Assembly (NCBI RefSeq): GCF_030323265.1
Contig: NZ_CP104992.1
Location: 2,951,501 to 3,015,500 of the forward strand
DNA from: Terrirhizobium terrae
GTDB lineage: Bacteria > Pseudomonadota > Alphaproteobacteria > Rhizobiales > Rhizobiaceae
Direction: 5' to 3'
Length of the DNA stretch: 64,000 nt
Made by a program: the position numbers and the translations under genes. The notes under the pieces are model-generated. The model was given only the letters and a program-made list of their open reading frames with translations, was not told the origin of the DNA and ran no database searches. Positions 1 through 10,784 of this stretch are shown in pieces (position 1 is the stretch's first letter; each line of letters opens with the position of its first letter).

Positions 1-376
1 CCGGCAGGCCGGCGAGCTCATCGAACCAAGGCATGCGGGTGCCGGTAAAATACTGATGGTCGGGCTTGATGGCGGACGGATCGTCGAGGCTTCCGATCGA
101 CAGGTCTATTTCGGTGCCGCCGACAGTCTGGAAGCTGAGCGGTGTGCCGCAGGTGCCACAGAAGCCGCGCTCACCGGCGGCCGAACTCCGGTAGAGAGCA
201 GGAGTTCCGCGCGTCCACGTGACATCCTTCACCTTGACCGTGAGGAACGGCCAGACGATCGAGCCCACGGCCTTCTGGCACATGCGACAGTGGCAGATGG
301 CGCGTTCGGCAATCTCGCCTTGAACGGAATAACGGACGGCGCCGCATTGGCAGCCGCCGCTCAAACGCTCACTCAT
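1..376 (-). CDS. GFA-family protein, copy 1 (partial, cut by window edge)
   Basis: The protein belongs to the GFA family (glutathione-dependent formaldehyde-activating enzyme-like, a zinc-binding fold). The N-terminus reads [16 protein letters not shown] and is followed by the zinc-ligand motif CHCRMCQKA and then FCGTCGTPL. About 125 residues are present and the C-terminus lies outside the window. The start is well supported because GGAGGAGG sits just upstream of the ATG at 376. It is the last visible member of a minus-strand run with three paralogues and a proline iminopeptidase, about 30 bp after the pip stop. The biochemical role of most GFA paralogues is unknown, so formaldehyde chemistry is only the family label. 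Confidence 0.85.
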   Translation of the reverse strand, partial: MSERLSGGCQCGAVRYSVQGEIAERAICHCRMCQKAVGSIVWPFLTVKVKDVTWTRGTPALYRSSAAGERGFCGTCGTPLSFQTVGGTEIDLSIGSLDDPSAIKPDHQYFTGTRMPWFDELAGLP

Positions 377-407
377 CTATTCCTCCTCCCCGTTCTTTCG
401 GGTTAGG

Positions 408-1856
<1,449 letters not shown>

Positions 1857-1860
<4 letters not shown>

Positions 1861-2365
1861 GCGCTGTCCTCCTTGGTGACGCCGCCGGTGGCGGCAACAG
1901 GTTGCCACGTCTCCGTGTCGTGGTCGGGATGCTGGTTCGAGACGATATCGGCGAGGAAGGGGCTTCCGCGATATCATCCATGGTGTGATGCGCAGGCAGC
2001 GCGCCGAGGTGATCGACGAACGGCACCTTCGCCTCGACGCCGTATTGCATCGACGGCGGCAGGCTCGACGGATCGTCCAACGCTCCCGCCGAGATCGCCA
2101 AGCCGTCCGCCGCCTCGTAGGTCAGCGGCGTGCCACAGTTGTCGCAGAAGCCGCGGCGCACGTGATTGGACGAAGAGAAATATTTTGGCGCGCCCCGCGT
2201 CCAGGTGAAGGTGGCGCCACGGGTCGAGACGAGCGGCGCGTAATAGGCGCCGAATGCCTTCTGGCACATGCGACAATGGCAGATCGACGACTGTCCAGGC
2301 TTGCCCTCTATGCGAAAGCGGATCGCGCCGCATTGGCAGCCGCCGGTATGGAGATGATGGGTCAT
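1857..2365 (-). CDS. GFA-family protein, copy 3 (apparent frameshift)
   Basis: This is a third GFA paralogue, starting MTHHLHTGGCQCGAIRF with the zinc motifs [12 protein letters not shown] and FCDNCGTPL. After HTMDDIAEAP the frame is lost. Adding one C to the CCCC run (GGGG at 1959-1962, plus strand) restores [18 protein letters not shown] and a TGA at 1857-1859 that overlaps the ATG of copy 2. The restored protein is 169 residues. The ATG at 2365 overlaps the TGA of copy 4, so the operon uses ATGA junctions throughout. The reaction catalysed is unknown. Confidence 0.85.
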
Positions 2366-2865
2366 GTCCGCTCCTCCGGCCGTGCCTTGGACGGAAGTGG
2401 AGGCCAGGTTTCGGTGTCGTGATCCGGATGCTGGCGACTGCTCTTCGCGATCGCGGCCTCATCCTCGGGCTTCATGTCGAAGCTGCCGTCGTGTTGCAGG
2501 ACATCCAGCTCGCCGAACCACGGCATCTTGCGCCCAAGGTTCGTCTGGACCTCAGGCTTCACGCTTTCGGGCTCATCGAGCGATCCTAGCGTGATGCTGA
2601 TGTGATCCGCTCCGCCATCATAGAAGAGTGGCGTGCCGCACTCGACGCAGAAGCCGCGTCGCACCGTTTCCGACGACTGAAACCATGCCGGCTCGCCGCG
2701 GGTGAGCGAAAAGTTCTCGCGCATGACGCCGCCGAACGGCATGAAATAGCCGCCCGCCGCCTTCTGGCACATGCGGCAATGGCAGACATGCGGAAACCCG
2801 AGCGCGCCTTCCGCCCGATAACGCACGGCGCCGCACTGGCACCCGCCGTTGTGGAAAGCTGTCAT
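2362..2865 (-). CDS. GFA-family protein, copy 4 (intact)
   Basis: This is the only GFA copy in the operon that is complete and uninterrupted, at 167 residues. It carries [14 protein letters not shown] at the N-terminus, [12 protein letters not shown] around residue 30, FCVECGTPLFYDGG in the middle, and [13 protein letters not shown] near the end. The paired CxC and CxxC motifs are the zinc ligands of the GFA fold. Its ATG overlaps the TGA of the DUF559 gene upstream and its TGA overlaps the ATG of copy 3. The four copies are clearly divergent in sequence outside the motifs, which suggests separate substrates rather than a recent duplication. Confidence 0.92.
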   Translation of the reverse strand: MTAFHNGGCQCGAVRYRAEGALGFPHVCHCRMCQKAAGGYFMPFGGVMRENFSLTRGEPAWFQSSETVRRGFCVECGTPLFYDGGADHISITLGSLDEPESVKPEVQTNLGRKMPWFGELDVLQHDGSFDMKPEDEAAIAKSSRQHPDHDTETWPPLPSKARPEERT

Positions 2866-3251
2866 GGTCGAACCTCTCCGGCCACCGTCAGGATATGTAG
2901 GCAGACACTATCGATATCCTTGACGACATCGTCATTCCAGAAGCGCAGAACGGTCCAGCCATCCTGTTCCAGTCGTTGTGTTCTGAGGGCGTCGTAACGA
3001 AGGTCACGGTCGTTGCCATGCTGCGAGCCATCGACTTCTACAATCAGTCGGTGAGTGGAGCATGCGAAGTCGACAATATAGCCGCCGATGGGCAATTGGC
3101 GACGAAAGCCAAGCCCCATGAGCCGATGAGCACGGATGGAGTTCCAGAGTTTCAGTTCTGCTTCGGTCATGGCTTTGCGCATGTGCTTGGCGTTGGTGCG
3201 AAGCTTTGGTGAAATCGGGGCATGCGGCAAGTCATGCTCCTTTGTCATCAA
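2862..3251 (-). CDS. DUF559 family protein (endonuclease-like)
   Basis: The 129-residue protein matches the DUF559 family, which has a Vsr/PD-(D/E)XK endonuclease-like fold. Family hallmarks are visible: TEAELKLWNSIRAHRL, GLGFRRQLPIGGYIVDFAC, LIVEVDGSQH and DGWTVLRFWNDDVV. The Asp of YIVDF and the EVDG/QH residues correspond to the predicted catalytic core. Frames allow a TTG at 3251 or the adjacent ATG at 3248. Its TGA overlaps the ATG of GFA copy 4, making it the first gene of the operon. Cellular function is not established for DUF559 proteins, and a link to the GFA genes is only positional. Confidence 0.85.
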   Translation of the reverse strand: MMTKEHDLPHAPISPKLRTNAKHMRKAMTEAELKLWNSIRAHRLMGLGFRRQLPIGGYIVDFACSTHRLIVEVDGSQHGNDRDLRYDALRTQRLEQDGWTVLRFWNDDVVKDIDSVCLHILTVAGEVRP

Positions 3252-3265
3252 CGCTGAGCGCCGGA

Positions 3266-3468
3266 TACCCCCTCTGCCCTGCCGGGCATCTCCCCCACAA
3301 GGAGGGAGATCGGATAGTAGCTAAGCCGCAATCTCAATCCAAGGCTGAGTTTGCCGTTCTCATACGCTTGGCTAGTCCCCAAAAAGCAACCGTTCTTTTT
3401 GGGCGGGGAGGCCGCGTCTTGCTGATCTCCCCCTTGTGGGGGAGATGCCCGGCAGGGCAGAGGGGGTA
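3266..3468. repeat. MITE-like element with 45-bp terminal inverted repeats
   Basis: Two arms of about 45 bp, at 3266-3311 and 3424-3468, are inverted copies of one another and differ by about one small indel. They enclose 112 bp without an open reading frame. The arms contain CTGCCCTGCCGGGCATCTCC and the complement. Inside the spacer, 3378-3403 forms a smaller hairpin (CCCAAAAAG and CTTTTTGGG). Repeats with this kind of core are common in intergenic regions of rhizobial genomes. The element lies between cysS and the DUF559 gene. Confidence 0.75.
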
Positions 3469-3492
3469 ACTCTTGCCGCTGCCCAAAACATC

Positions 3493-4888
3493 CTACCGCT
3501 TGACCTCCCAGGTCGTCACCCGTTCGCCGCTCGCTGCATCCTTGCCGTCCTTTAGCTGGATGCCCTTGGCGGAAAGTTCGTCGCGGATCTTGTCGGCTTC
3601 TGCGAAATTCTTCGCCTTCAGCATTTCGAGCCGCATCGCGACCAGGGCGTCGACGGCATTGGCAAGCGCTTCATCGATCTCGGTCTTCTTCGGGAGAATG
3701 CCGAGAAGGGCAGCGCTTGCCGCGAACATCGGCAGCAACGTCCTGTCGGCATTGGCTTCCTGCGCCAGCGCGTGGATGCGCTGCACGGCGGCGACCGAAT
3801 TCAAGTCGTCGGCCAGCGCATCGAGAACGATCGGGCAGGGGCCGTATCCGCCGGGATTTCGGACGGATCGACCGCCGGCCATTTGGCGATCAGGCGCTCG
3901 GCTTCTTCCAGCCGCTTGATCGAAAAATCGATCGGCTCGCGATAATGGGTCATCAGCATGGCGAGGCGCAGCACTTCGCCCGGCCACTGGCGGCCACCGA
4001 ACGTGTCGGTCGCGAGCAGCTGGTTGATGGTGATGAAATTGCCTTCAGACTTCGACATCTTGCGGCCTTCGACCTGCACGAAGCCGTTATGCATCCAGAT
4101 GTTCGCCATCACCTGCGTGCCATGGGCGCAGCGCGACTGAGCGATCTCGTTCTCGTGGTGCGGGAAGATCAGGTCCAGCCCGCCGCCATGGATGTCGAAC
4201 ACCTCGCCGAGATAACGCTGGCTCATGGCCGAGCATTCGATATGCCAGCCCGGACGGCCGCGGCCCCAGGGCTGTCCCAGCCGGGTTCGTTGTGAGAGGA
4301 GAGCTTCCACAGCACGAAGTCGCCCGGGTTCTTCTTGTGGGCATCGACTGCGACGCGCGCGCCGGCCTGCTGCTCGTCGAGCGGGCGCTTGGAAAGCTGG
4401 CCGTAATCGGTCATCGACTTCGTGTCGAACAGCACTTCGCCTTCCGCCACATAGGCGTGGCCGCGGGCGATCAGCTTTTCGATGATGTCGATCATCTGGG
4501 CGATATTGTCGGTGGCGCGGGGCTCGACGGTCGGCTCCAGGCAACCGAGCGCCGCCACATCCTCGTGGAACTGCTTCGCCGTCTTTTCCGTCACCGCATG
4601 GATCGCGTCGTTCAGCGGCAGGTGCGGGAAATCGCGCAGCGCCCGGGCGTTGATCTTGTCGTCGACGTCCGTGATATTGCGCGCATAGGTCACCTTCGCC
4701 TCGCCATAGACAAGACGCAGCAGGCGGAACAGCACGTCGAACACGATGACCGGGCGGGCATTGCCGATATGGGCGAAATCATAGACCGTCGGGCCGCAGA
4801 CATACATGCGCACGTTTTCGGCATCGATCGGCCGGAAGGCCGTCTTCTCGCGGTTCAAGGTATTGTGTAGCTTGAGCGTGACGCTCAT
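3493..4888 (-). CDS. cysS: Cysteinyl-tRNA synthetase (two apparent frameshifts)
   Basis: This class I aminoacyl-tRNA synthetase charges tRNA-Cys. [19 protein letters not shown] includes the zinc Cys and the HIGH-like motif, [10 protein letters not shown] follows, then [10 protein letters not shown] and the KMSKS motif in [11 protein letters not shown]. The C-terminal segment has [15 protein letters not shown]. The start at 4888 ([10 protein letters not shown]) is preceded by GGGAG. Two single-base losses break it: in GGG at 4269-4271 ([11 protein letters not shown] restored) and in GGGG at 3838-3841 ([13 protein letters not shown] restored). The corrected length is 465 residues, normal for the family. 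The gene is essential, so these are almost certainly sequencing errors. Confidence 0.95.
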
Positions 4889-5125
4889 AGAAAAATTCTC
4901 CCAACCTGCAAACGGCATGCATCGACCGGTACCGGACCGGAGCGTTTGTCTTCAAGGCTTTTCGAGAGACGAAAACGGCCGGACCAGCGCCAAGCGCTAG
5001 CGGATAATCTTCCCACAAATGGAAATCGCCGTGTTCATGGCAAGGTTTATGGCGCGACCCGCCGATTTGGTCAAGGGCGGATGGCCGATGGGCAGGCGCA
5101 ATTCCTTGTGGGTTAAACTCCCGGT

Positions 5126-5141
5126 TTAACTTTTGGTTAAG
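5126..5141. promoter_or_regulatory. Possible CtrA-binding site beside a GTTAAAC palindrome
   Basis: In the 331-bp gap between cysS and the small gene at 5220, a TTAA, seven bases, TTAA arrangement occurs at 5126-5140. This fits the alphaproteobacterial CtrA consensus TTAA-N7-TTAAC except for the final base. It overlaps a perfect 7-bp inverted repeat, GTTAAAC/GTTTAAC, at 5112-5130. The gap separates divergent genes, so the site could act on either. AT-rich motifs like this also occur by chance. Confidence 0.35.
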
Positions 5142-5219
5142 CAATCTTCTCGCAGGCGCTTGGCGGACTTTTAGTGATTCGACATATTAGTTTTATCTGA
5201 TGAATGGTCCGAGGCTGGC

Positions 5220-5447
5220 ATGAACCCAAGACCCACTTTCGTTGGTACCCCGCTTGAGCCGCACGAGCTCAGGAAGCTGGCGCATATCTATCAGATCGCC
5301 CGCGGGCTGACGGGCCGCTCCCAGCATGACCCTGCCGCCATGCGATTGGCAGCCATGGCCATTCGTTTCTATCAGTTGGGTGTTCGCGACGAAGACCTGT
5401 TGCTCGAACGCGTGGTCGATACCCATGCAAGGCTGGCGGAAGTCTGA
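5220..5447 (+). CDS. Small conserved hypothetical protein, 75 aa
   Basis: The 75-residue soluble protein starts MNPRPTFVGTPLEPHEL and contains no cysteine, signal peptide or membrane segment. It looks mainly helical (ELRKLAHIYQIARGL; AAMRLAAMAIRFYQL). The codon usage is typical of its neighbours, and the frame is open from an ATG to a TGA. The spacing to flanking genes leaves it as a single-gene unit, divergent from cysS and convergent with the DedA gene. The function is unknown. A possible CtrA box lies about 80 bp upstream. Confidence 0.7.
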   Translation: MNPRPTFVGTPLEPHELRKLAHIYQIARGLTGRSQHDPAAMRLAAMAIRFYQLGVRDEDLLLERVVDTHARLAEV

Positions 5448-5464
5448 GCTTTCCTCGCTCCTTT

Positions 5465-6070
5465 TTACCGCGGATGCTTCTGCCCTTGAGGCGCTTCGAC
5501 TGTCTTCAATCTGTGATGCATCCATCGACGTGAGGCGAAAGCCGCGAGCACGACTGCAAAGGCGATCGGCACCAGCATGATTAGAAGATGCATGTGCAGC
5601 CTCGATCGTCCGAAAAGCGCCTCCACGGCATTGCCGAACAGATAGCCGATCGTGATGATCAAAGTGCCCCAGACGACCGCGGCGATGAAATTCAGCACGA
5701 CGAAACGCAGGGCAGGAACGGCCGACAGCCCGATCAGCACCGGGCTCACCGTGCGCATGCCGTAGATGAAGCGGAAGGACAGGATGAAGCCGGTCGGATG
5801 CGCTTCGAGAAGGCGGCTCACCTTGGTGGCGGCCTCCATCTTGAGGAAGCGTTGGACAAAGGTGAGCCGGTTGGCATAGCGCCCAGCGAAGAACCATGCC
5901 TGGTCGGCGGCAAAGGAACCGAAGGTCGCGGCAGCCGCTGCCTCCCACCATGTCATGAAATGCCGATGCGCAAAGACCCCGCCGAGAAAAACGGCGGTTT
6001 CTCCCTCGAAAGCAGCGCCGAGGAAGACGGCGAGAACGCCATATTGCGCAATCAGGTGTTCAGGCGACAA
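5465..6070 (-). CDS. DedA family inner-membrane protein
   Basis: The 201-residue protein is a DedA/SNARE-associated family membrane protein. The characteristic acidic loop (AAFEGETAVFLGG) and the basic segment FRFIYGMRTVSPVLIG are both present, and there are about five hydrophobic spans. DedA proteins are half-transporter-like proteins linked to envelope homeostasis and, in some cases, lipid scrambling. The gene stands alone with an ordinary start at 6070. The specific substrate cannot be predicted from sequence. Confidence 0.88.
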   Translation of the reverse strand: MSPEHLIAQYGVLAVFLGAAFEGETAVFLGGVFAHRHFMTWWEAAAAATFGSFAADQAWFFAGRYANRLTFVQRFLKMEAATKVSRLLEAHPTGFILSFRFIYGMRTVSPVLIGLSAVPALRFVVLNFIAAVVWGTLIITIGYLFGNAVEALFGRSRLHMHLLIMLVPIAFAVVLAAFASRRWMHHRLKTVEAPQGQKHPR

Positions 6071-6154
6071 GGGCAGGCTCCGCGATGACCGATTGTCGTC
6101 AAACTAGCGGAGCCGCGGTCAAAGTCATGCCGAAAGCGCTCATCTGGTCAGGAC

Positions 6155-6894
6155 TTAGGCCGGTACCTGGTAATCGACGAAGCGGTTTTCACGCACGACA
6201 AACAGCCGGCCGCTTTCGGTCATCTCGGGACAGGCAAGCGGCAGGATTTTCCGGGCGACCTCGGAAGGATGCGGCAGGGTTTCCGGATCTTCGCCCGGCA
6301 TGGCCTGGGCGCGCATCGCCGTGCGGGTGGCGCCCGGATTGACCATGTTGATCTTGAGCGGCGTATGGGCCATTTCCTCGGCCCAGATCCGGCCCATCGT
6401 CTCGACGGCTGCCTTGGACATCGCATAGGCGCCCCAGAAGGCGCGCGGATTGGTGGCGACGCCGGAGGAGAGCAGCAGAGCGCGACCGGCGTCGGACTTG
6501 ACGAGCAGCGGTTCAAGCGAGCGGATCAGCCGCCACATTGACGTGACATTGGTCGTCATCACCCGTTCGAATATCTTGGCCTCCACATGGGCGACCGGCG
6601 CGATGACGCCGAGAATGCCGGCATTGGCGACAAGAATGTCGAGTTTGCCCCAGCGCTCGAAGATGGAAGCGCCGAGACGATCGATCGCTTCCATGTCGGA
6701 CAGATCGAACGGCACCAGCGTGGCCGAACCACCGGCAGCCTGGATGGCATCATCGAGCTCTTCGAGCCCCCCACCGTACGGGCGGTGGCGATCACATGCG
6801 CGCCGGCCTTGGCGAGTTCCAGCGCGGTGAAATAACCGATGCCGCGCGAGGCGCCCGTCACCAGCGCAATCCTGCCTTTAAGATCGATGGTCAT
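6155..6894 (-). CDS. Short-chain dehydrogenase/reductase (apparent frameshift)
   Basis: This is a classical SDR-fold NAD(P)-dependent oxidoreductase. The cofactor motif TGASRGIGY lies near residue 14, NAG follows in VANAGILG, and the active site is SSG...YAMSK. The protein is 246 residues after correction. One base is missing from the C run at 6767-6772. Adding it turns RTVGGSKSS into RTVGGLEELDDA, which rejoins the two halves. The substrate is unknown. A strong terminator separates it from purF upstream, so it probably has its own promoter in that short gap. Confidence 0.88.
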
Positions 6895-6927
6895 GCTCTC
6901 TTCCCGTTCCCGTATTTACGGCCGCCC

Positions 6928-6957
6928 AAAAAGAAGGCTGCGTTTCCGCAGCCTTCT
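6928..6957 (-). terminator. Rho-independent terminator after purF
   Basis: On the minus strand an 11-bp perfect stem (AGAAGGCTGCG and its complement) with a 4-base loop is followed directly by a T-run. It is placed about 45 bp after the purF stop and before the SDR gene. Confidence 0.85.
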
Positions 6958-7003
6958 AAAGCTTTTGCCACCGGTTGGAAACGGGCTAACCCGTCGCAGG
7001 GGC

Positions 7004-8507
7004 TTATCCGTTGCTGGCGAGCAGCGAGACCTTGCGGCCGACGGCCTCGCCGTCCTTGTCGAGAAGACGGGTCGGGTAGTCGCCGGTGAAGTAATGGTCG
7101 GTGAACTGCGGGCGCGCGTCATTGCGATCCTCGCCGCCGACGGCGCGGTAGAGGCCATTGATCGACAGGAATTCAAGCAGATCCGCGCCGATATATTTGC
7201 ACATCGCTTCCAGGCTTTCATACTGGTTGGCGAGTAGCTTTTCCCGGTCCGGCGTGTCGATGCCGTAGAAGTCCGGATAGTAGATCATCGGGCTTGCGAC
7301 GCGCAGATGTACTTCCTTGGCGCCGGCGTCGCGGATCATCTGCACGATCTTCAGCGAGGTGGTGCCGCGCACGACCAGAATCGTCGACCAGCACGACGCG
7401 CTTTCCTTCGATCATCGCACGGTTGGCCGAATGCTTCAGCTTCACGCCGAAGGCGCGGATCTGCTGGGTCGGCTCGATGAAGGTACGGCCGACATAGTGG
7501 TTGCGGATGATGCCGTATTCGAACGGGATGCCGCTTTCCTGTGCGTAGCCCAGCGCTGCCGGCGTGCCGCCATCCGGCACGGGCACGACGACATCGGCTT
7601 CGACCGGGGCTTCCTTGGCGAGATTGATGCCCATGTTCTTGCGCGCGACATAGACCGAACGGCCGCCGACGACCGAGTCAGGGCGGGCGAAGTAGACATA
7701 TTCGAACAGGCAGAGACGCTCCGGCTGGCCGTTGCCGGCCTTGCGGGCGTCGATCGAGATCGAGCCGTCGGGCTGGATCTCGCAGATGATGACTTCGCCG
7801 TTTTCGACGTCACGGACGAACTTCGCGCCGATGATGTCGAGTGCGCAGCTTTCCGACGCGAAGATCGGCTTGCCGTCGAGTTCGCCCATGACCAGCGGAC
7901 GGATGCCGGTGGGATCGCGGGCGGCGATCAGCTTGGTGCGGGTGATCGCGACCATCGAATAGCCGCCCTCCATCTGGCGGATCGCATCGATGAAGCGGTC
8001 GGCGGTGGAGGAATAGCGGGAGCGGGCGATGAGGTGGAGGACGACTTCCGTATCGGACGTGGACTGACAGATGGCGCCACCGGCGATCAGCTGGCGACGG
8101 AGCGTCAGGCCATTGGTGAAGTTGCCGTTATGGGCAATCGCGATGCCGCCGACTTCGAGTTCCGCAAACAGTGGCTGGACGTTGCGCAGCGCCACTTCGC
8201 CGGTTGTCGAATAACGGACATGGCCGATCGAGATATTGCCGGGCAGTTTGGCGAGCGTCGCAGGGTCGGTATAATGATCGCCGACAAGGCCCATGCGGCG
8301 TTCCGAATGGAAGCGCAGACCGTCGAAGGAGACGATGCCGGCCGCTTCCTGGCCGCGATGTTGCAGGGCGTGCAGCCCGAGCGCCGTCAGCGTCGCCGCA
8401 TCCGGATGGCCGAGGATGCCGAACACGCCGCATTCTTCGTGAAGCGTGTCGTCCTCCCATTCGTTGGAGAGGTTGACGTCAAAAGTCTGCGAAGCCGACT
8501 GGTCCAT
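7004..8507 (-). CDS. purF: Amidophosphoribosyltransferase (apparent frameshift)
   Basis: This enzyme performs the first committed step of purine synthesis, making phosphoribosylamine from PRPP and glutamine. The N-terminal nucleophile glutaminase starts at Cys26 (EECGVFGILG) after a short propeptide of about 25 residues that should be cleaved. ALQHRGQEAAGI, the GHVRYSTTG segment and the PRPP loop VVLVDDS follow. One extra base near 7374-7379 disrupts VDDSVVRGTTSLKIV. Removing it yields 500 residues. cvpA lies just upstream in the same orientation, the conserved cvpA-purF order. Confidence 0.95.
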
Positions 8508-8640
8508 TGTGAGCCCGTGCCCTTTCGGAAAATGGAAAGGCCGGCCGGGAAAACATTCCCGGAGCCAGCCCGCTCTCTATCTGAATTCGAATGTTACCAC
8601 AAATGGTGACGATTAGCGCTGCATCAAGCGCAACACTGCG

Positions 8641-9240
8641 TCAATTATTTGTTGTAGGTGCGTCACCCACCGGCGGCAGTTCCTGACCTGGCGTCGGATC
8701 AGCGGTCGGGTCGGCCGGAGCCTCTTCCTTGCCTGTTATGCGGGCACGGATCTGCGGCTCTACGTCTTCGGGAAGAACAGCTTCCAGGCGCGCGACCAGT
8801 GTATCGAGGAAGGGCTTGGATTTTGCCTGTGTAACCCATGCCGGTTGCGCCTGGACTGGTACAAGCCAGTTCCAGAAGGCGACGGCGATGACGAGAAGCA
8901 GGATACCGCGGGCCGCGCCGAACAGGAAGCCGAGCGTGCGATCCAGCGCGCCGATACGGCTGTCGATGATGAAGTCGGCAATCCGCGAAGTGATGAAAGA
9001 GATAATGATCAGAGCGATCAGGAATATGATGCCTGCCGATGCCGCGATCGCGATGCGATGGTCGGACGTGTATTTTTCCGCATAGGGGACGACCAGCGGA
9101 TAAAGATAATAGGCGGCGGCAACCGAACCGGCCCAACTGGCGATCGACAGCACTTCGCGGGAAAAGCCGCGGACCATGGCGAGCACCGCGGAAAACAGGG
9201 TGACGCCGATGACAACACCGTCGAAAATCGTAATGGGCAT
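8641..9240 (-). CDS. cvpA: CvpA family membrane protein
   Basis: The CvpA/colicin V production family protein has 199 residues, with four hydrophobic segments in the first 125 (including IFDGVVIGVTLFSAVLAMV and FGAARGILLLVIAVAF). A proline- and acid-rich tail of about 50 residues follows. The start at 9240 gives MPITIFDGV. An upstream in-frame start would add only MNGRFWSRVY, which does not match the family. It lies directly before purF, the order seen in many proteobacteria. In E. coli, CvpA supports envelope integrity. Confidence 0.9.
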   Translation of the reverse strand: MPITIFDGVVIGVTLFSAVLAMVRGFSREVLSIASWAGSVAAAYYLYPLVVPYAEKYTSDHRIAIAASAGIIFLIALIIISFITSRIADFIIDSRIGALDRTLGFLFGAARGILLLVIAVAFWNWLVPVQAQPAWVTQAKSKPFLDTLVARLEAVLPEDVEPQIRARITGKEEAPADPTADPTPGQELPPVGDAPTTNN

Positions 9241-9368
9241 GTAAACTCTACTCCAGAACCTGCCGTTCACACCTGATGCCTGCAGCCGACGCTTACGCCG
9301 GCATTCGGCCGCCCGGCAATTCAGTATTGGGCGCAGTGTCTTACATCAGCCAAGCCATTAACGGAAGA

Positions 9369-10781
9369 TCAATCATCTTCGCCGCCATTTTCATGGCCTT
9401 TCCCCAGTTTCTTTGCCGATCCGGCAATGCGGGAAACGAGATCGGGCAGGTCTTCCACCTCCGTCCATCGGGCACCGCCCTTTGGCAGTTCGGCGGAACT
9501 GGCCGGCAGGAGCGCCCCGGCAAAGCCGAGCTTTTCCGCCTCTTTCAGCCGTTGAGCGGTCTGCGATACCGGGCGAACCGCGCCGGACAGGCTGATCTCG
9601 CCAAAATACACATGATCGGCGGGAAGTGCTGCACCGGCGAGCGAGGAGACAAGCGCGGACGCGATCGCAAGGTCAGCCGCCGGTTCTGAAATCCGGTAGC
9701 CGCCGGCCACGTTGAGATAGACGTCATGCTGGCCAAGCCGCACGCCGCAATGGGCTTCCAACACCGCAAGGATCATGGCGAGGCGCGAACTATCCCAGCC
9801 GACCACGGCGCGGCGCGGCGTGCCGAGCGAGGTCGGCGCCACAAGTGCCTGTACCTCGACCAGAACCGGACGCGTGCCCTCCATGCCGGCAAAGACCGCA
9901 GCGCCGGGTGATTTGGCATTGCGCTCGCCCAGAAACAGTTCCGACGGGTTGGAGACGTCGCGCAATCCCTTGTCGGACATCTCGAACACGCCGATCTCGT
10001 CGGTCGGCCCGAAGCGATTCTTCACCGTCCTGAGGATGCGGTAATGATGGCCGCGATCGCCTTCGAAATAGAGGACCGCATCGACCATGTGCTCGACGAC
10101 GCGGGGGCCGGCGATCTGGCCTTCCTTGGTGACATGGCCGACGAGAACCATGGCGGCGCCCGTCTGCTTGGCAAAGCGGATCATTGCCTGCACGCCGGTG
10201 CGCACCTGGGTGACGGTGCCGGGGGCACTGTCGGCGGTGTCGCTCCACAGCGTCTGGATCGAATCGATGATGACGAGGTCCGGGCGCTTGCCTTCCGAAA
10301 TGGTGGCGAGGATATCCTCGACATTGGTTTCCGCGGCTAGCAGAACATCTGAATCGGCTGCACCCAGACGCTGGGCACGTAGCCGCACCTGCGCCACGGC
10401 CTCTTCGCCTGAGACATAGATGATGCGATGGCCGCGACGGGAGAGGGCGGCCGCCGCCTGCATCAGAAGCGTCGACTTGCCGATGCCGGGATCGCCACCG
10501 ATCAGCACCGCCGAGCCGCGCACGAAGCCGCCGCCGGTGGCGCGGTCGAGTTCGGAAATGCCGGTATGGACACGCGGCGCCTGTTCCGTTTCGCCCGACA
10601 GCGACGTGAGTGCCACGGCGCGGCCCTTCTTTGGCGCCTTGCCGGGGCCGCCGCCGATACCGCCCATCGGGTCTTCCTCGACGATCGTATTCCACTCGCC
10701 GCAGCCATCGCACTTGCCGGCCCAGCGGCTATGCACCGTGCCGCAGTTCTGGCACACGAATTGGGTTTTGGTTTTTGCCAT
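9369..10781 (-). CDS. radA: DNA repair protein RadA
   Basis: RadA is a RecA-like ATPase with a Lon-type domain that promotes branch migration in recombination. The order is clear: an N-terminal zinc finger CQNCG...CDGCGEW, Walker A GDPGIGKST near residue 95, the RadA signature KNRFG in the middle, and a C-terminal Lon-like peptidase-fold domain containing GGYRISEPAADLAIA. The 470-residue length is normal and the frame is uninterrupted. The start at 10781 gives MAKTKTQFVCQNCG. Confidence 0.96.
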   Translation of the reverse strand: MAKTKTQFVCQNCGTVHSRWAGKCDGCGEWNTIVEEDPMGGIGGGPGKAPKKGRAVALTSLSGETEQAPRVHTGISELDRATGGGFVRGSAVLIGGDPGIGKSTLLMQAAAALSRRGHRIIYVSGEEAVAQVRLRAQRLGAADSDVLLAAETNVEDILATISEGKRPDLVIIDSIQTLWSDTADSAPGTVTQVRTGVQAMIRFAKQTGAAMVLVGHVTKEGQIAGPRVVEHMVDAVLYFEGDRGHHYRILRTVKNRFGPTDEIGVFEMSDKGLRDVSNPSELFLGERNAKSPGAAVFAGMEGTRPVLVEVQALVAPTSLGTPRRAVVGWDSSRLAMILAVLEAHCGVRLGQHDVYLNVAGGYRISEPAADLAIASALVSSLAGAALPADHVYFGEISLSGAVRPVSQTAQRLKEAEKLGFAGALLPASSAELPKGGARWTEVEDLPDLVSRIAGSAKKLGKGHENGGEDD

Positions 10782-10784
10782 GAC

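Noticed and set aside
3378-3403. Hairpin CCCAAAAAG/CTTTTTGGG as a cysS terminator
   Set aside because: It lies inside the inverted-repeat element and lacks a T-run on the minus strand.
7317-8609. 430-residue plus-strand ORF opposite purF
   Set aside because: It is another long antisense frame of a GC-rich gene. purF motifs on the minus strand account for the region.
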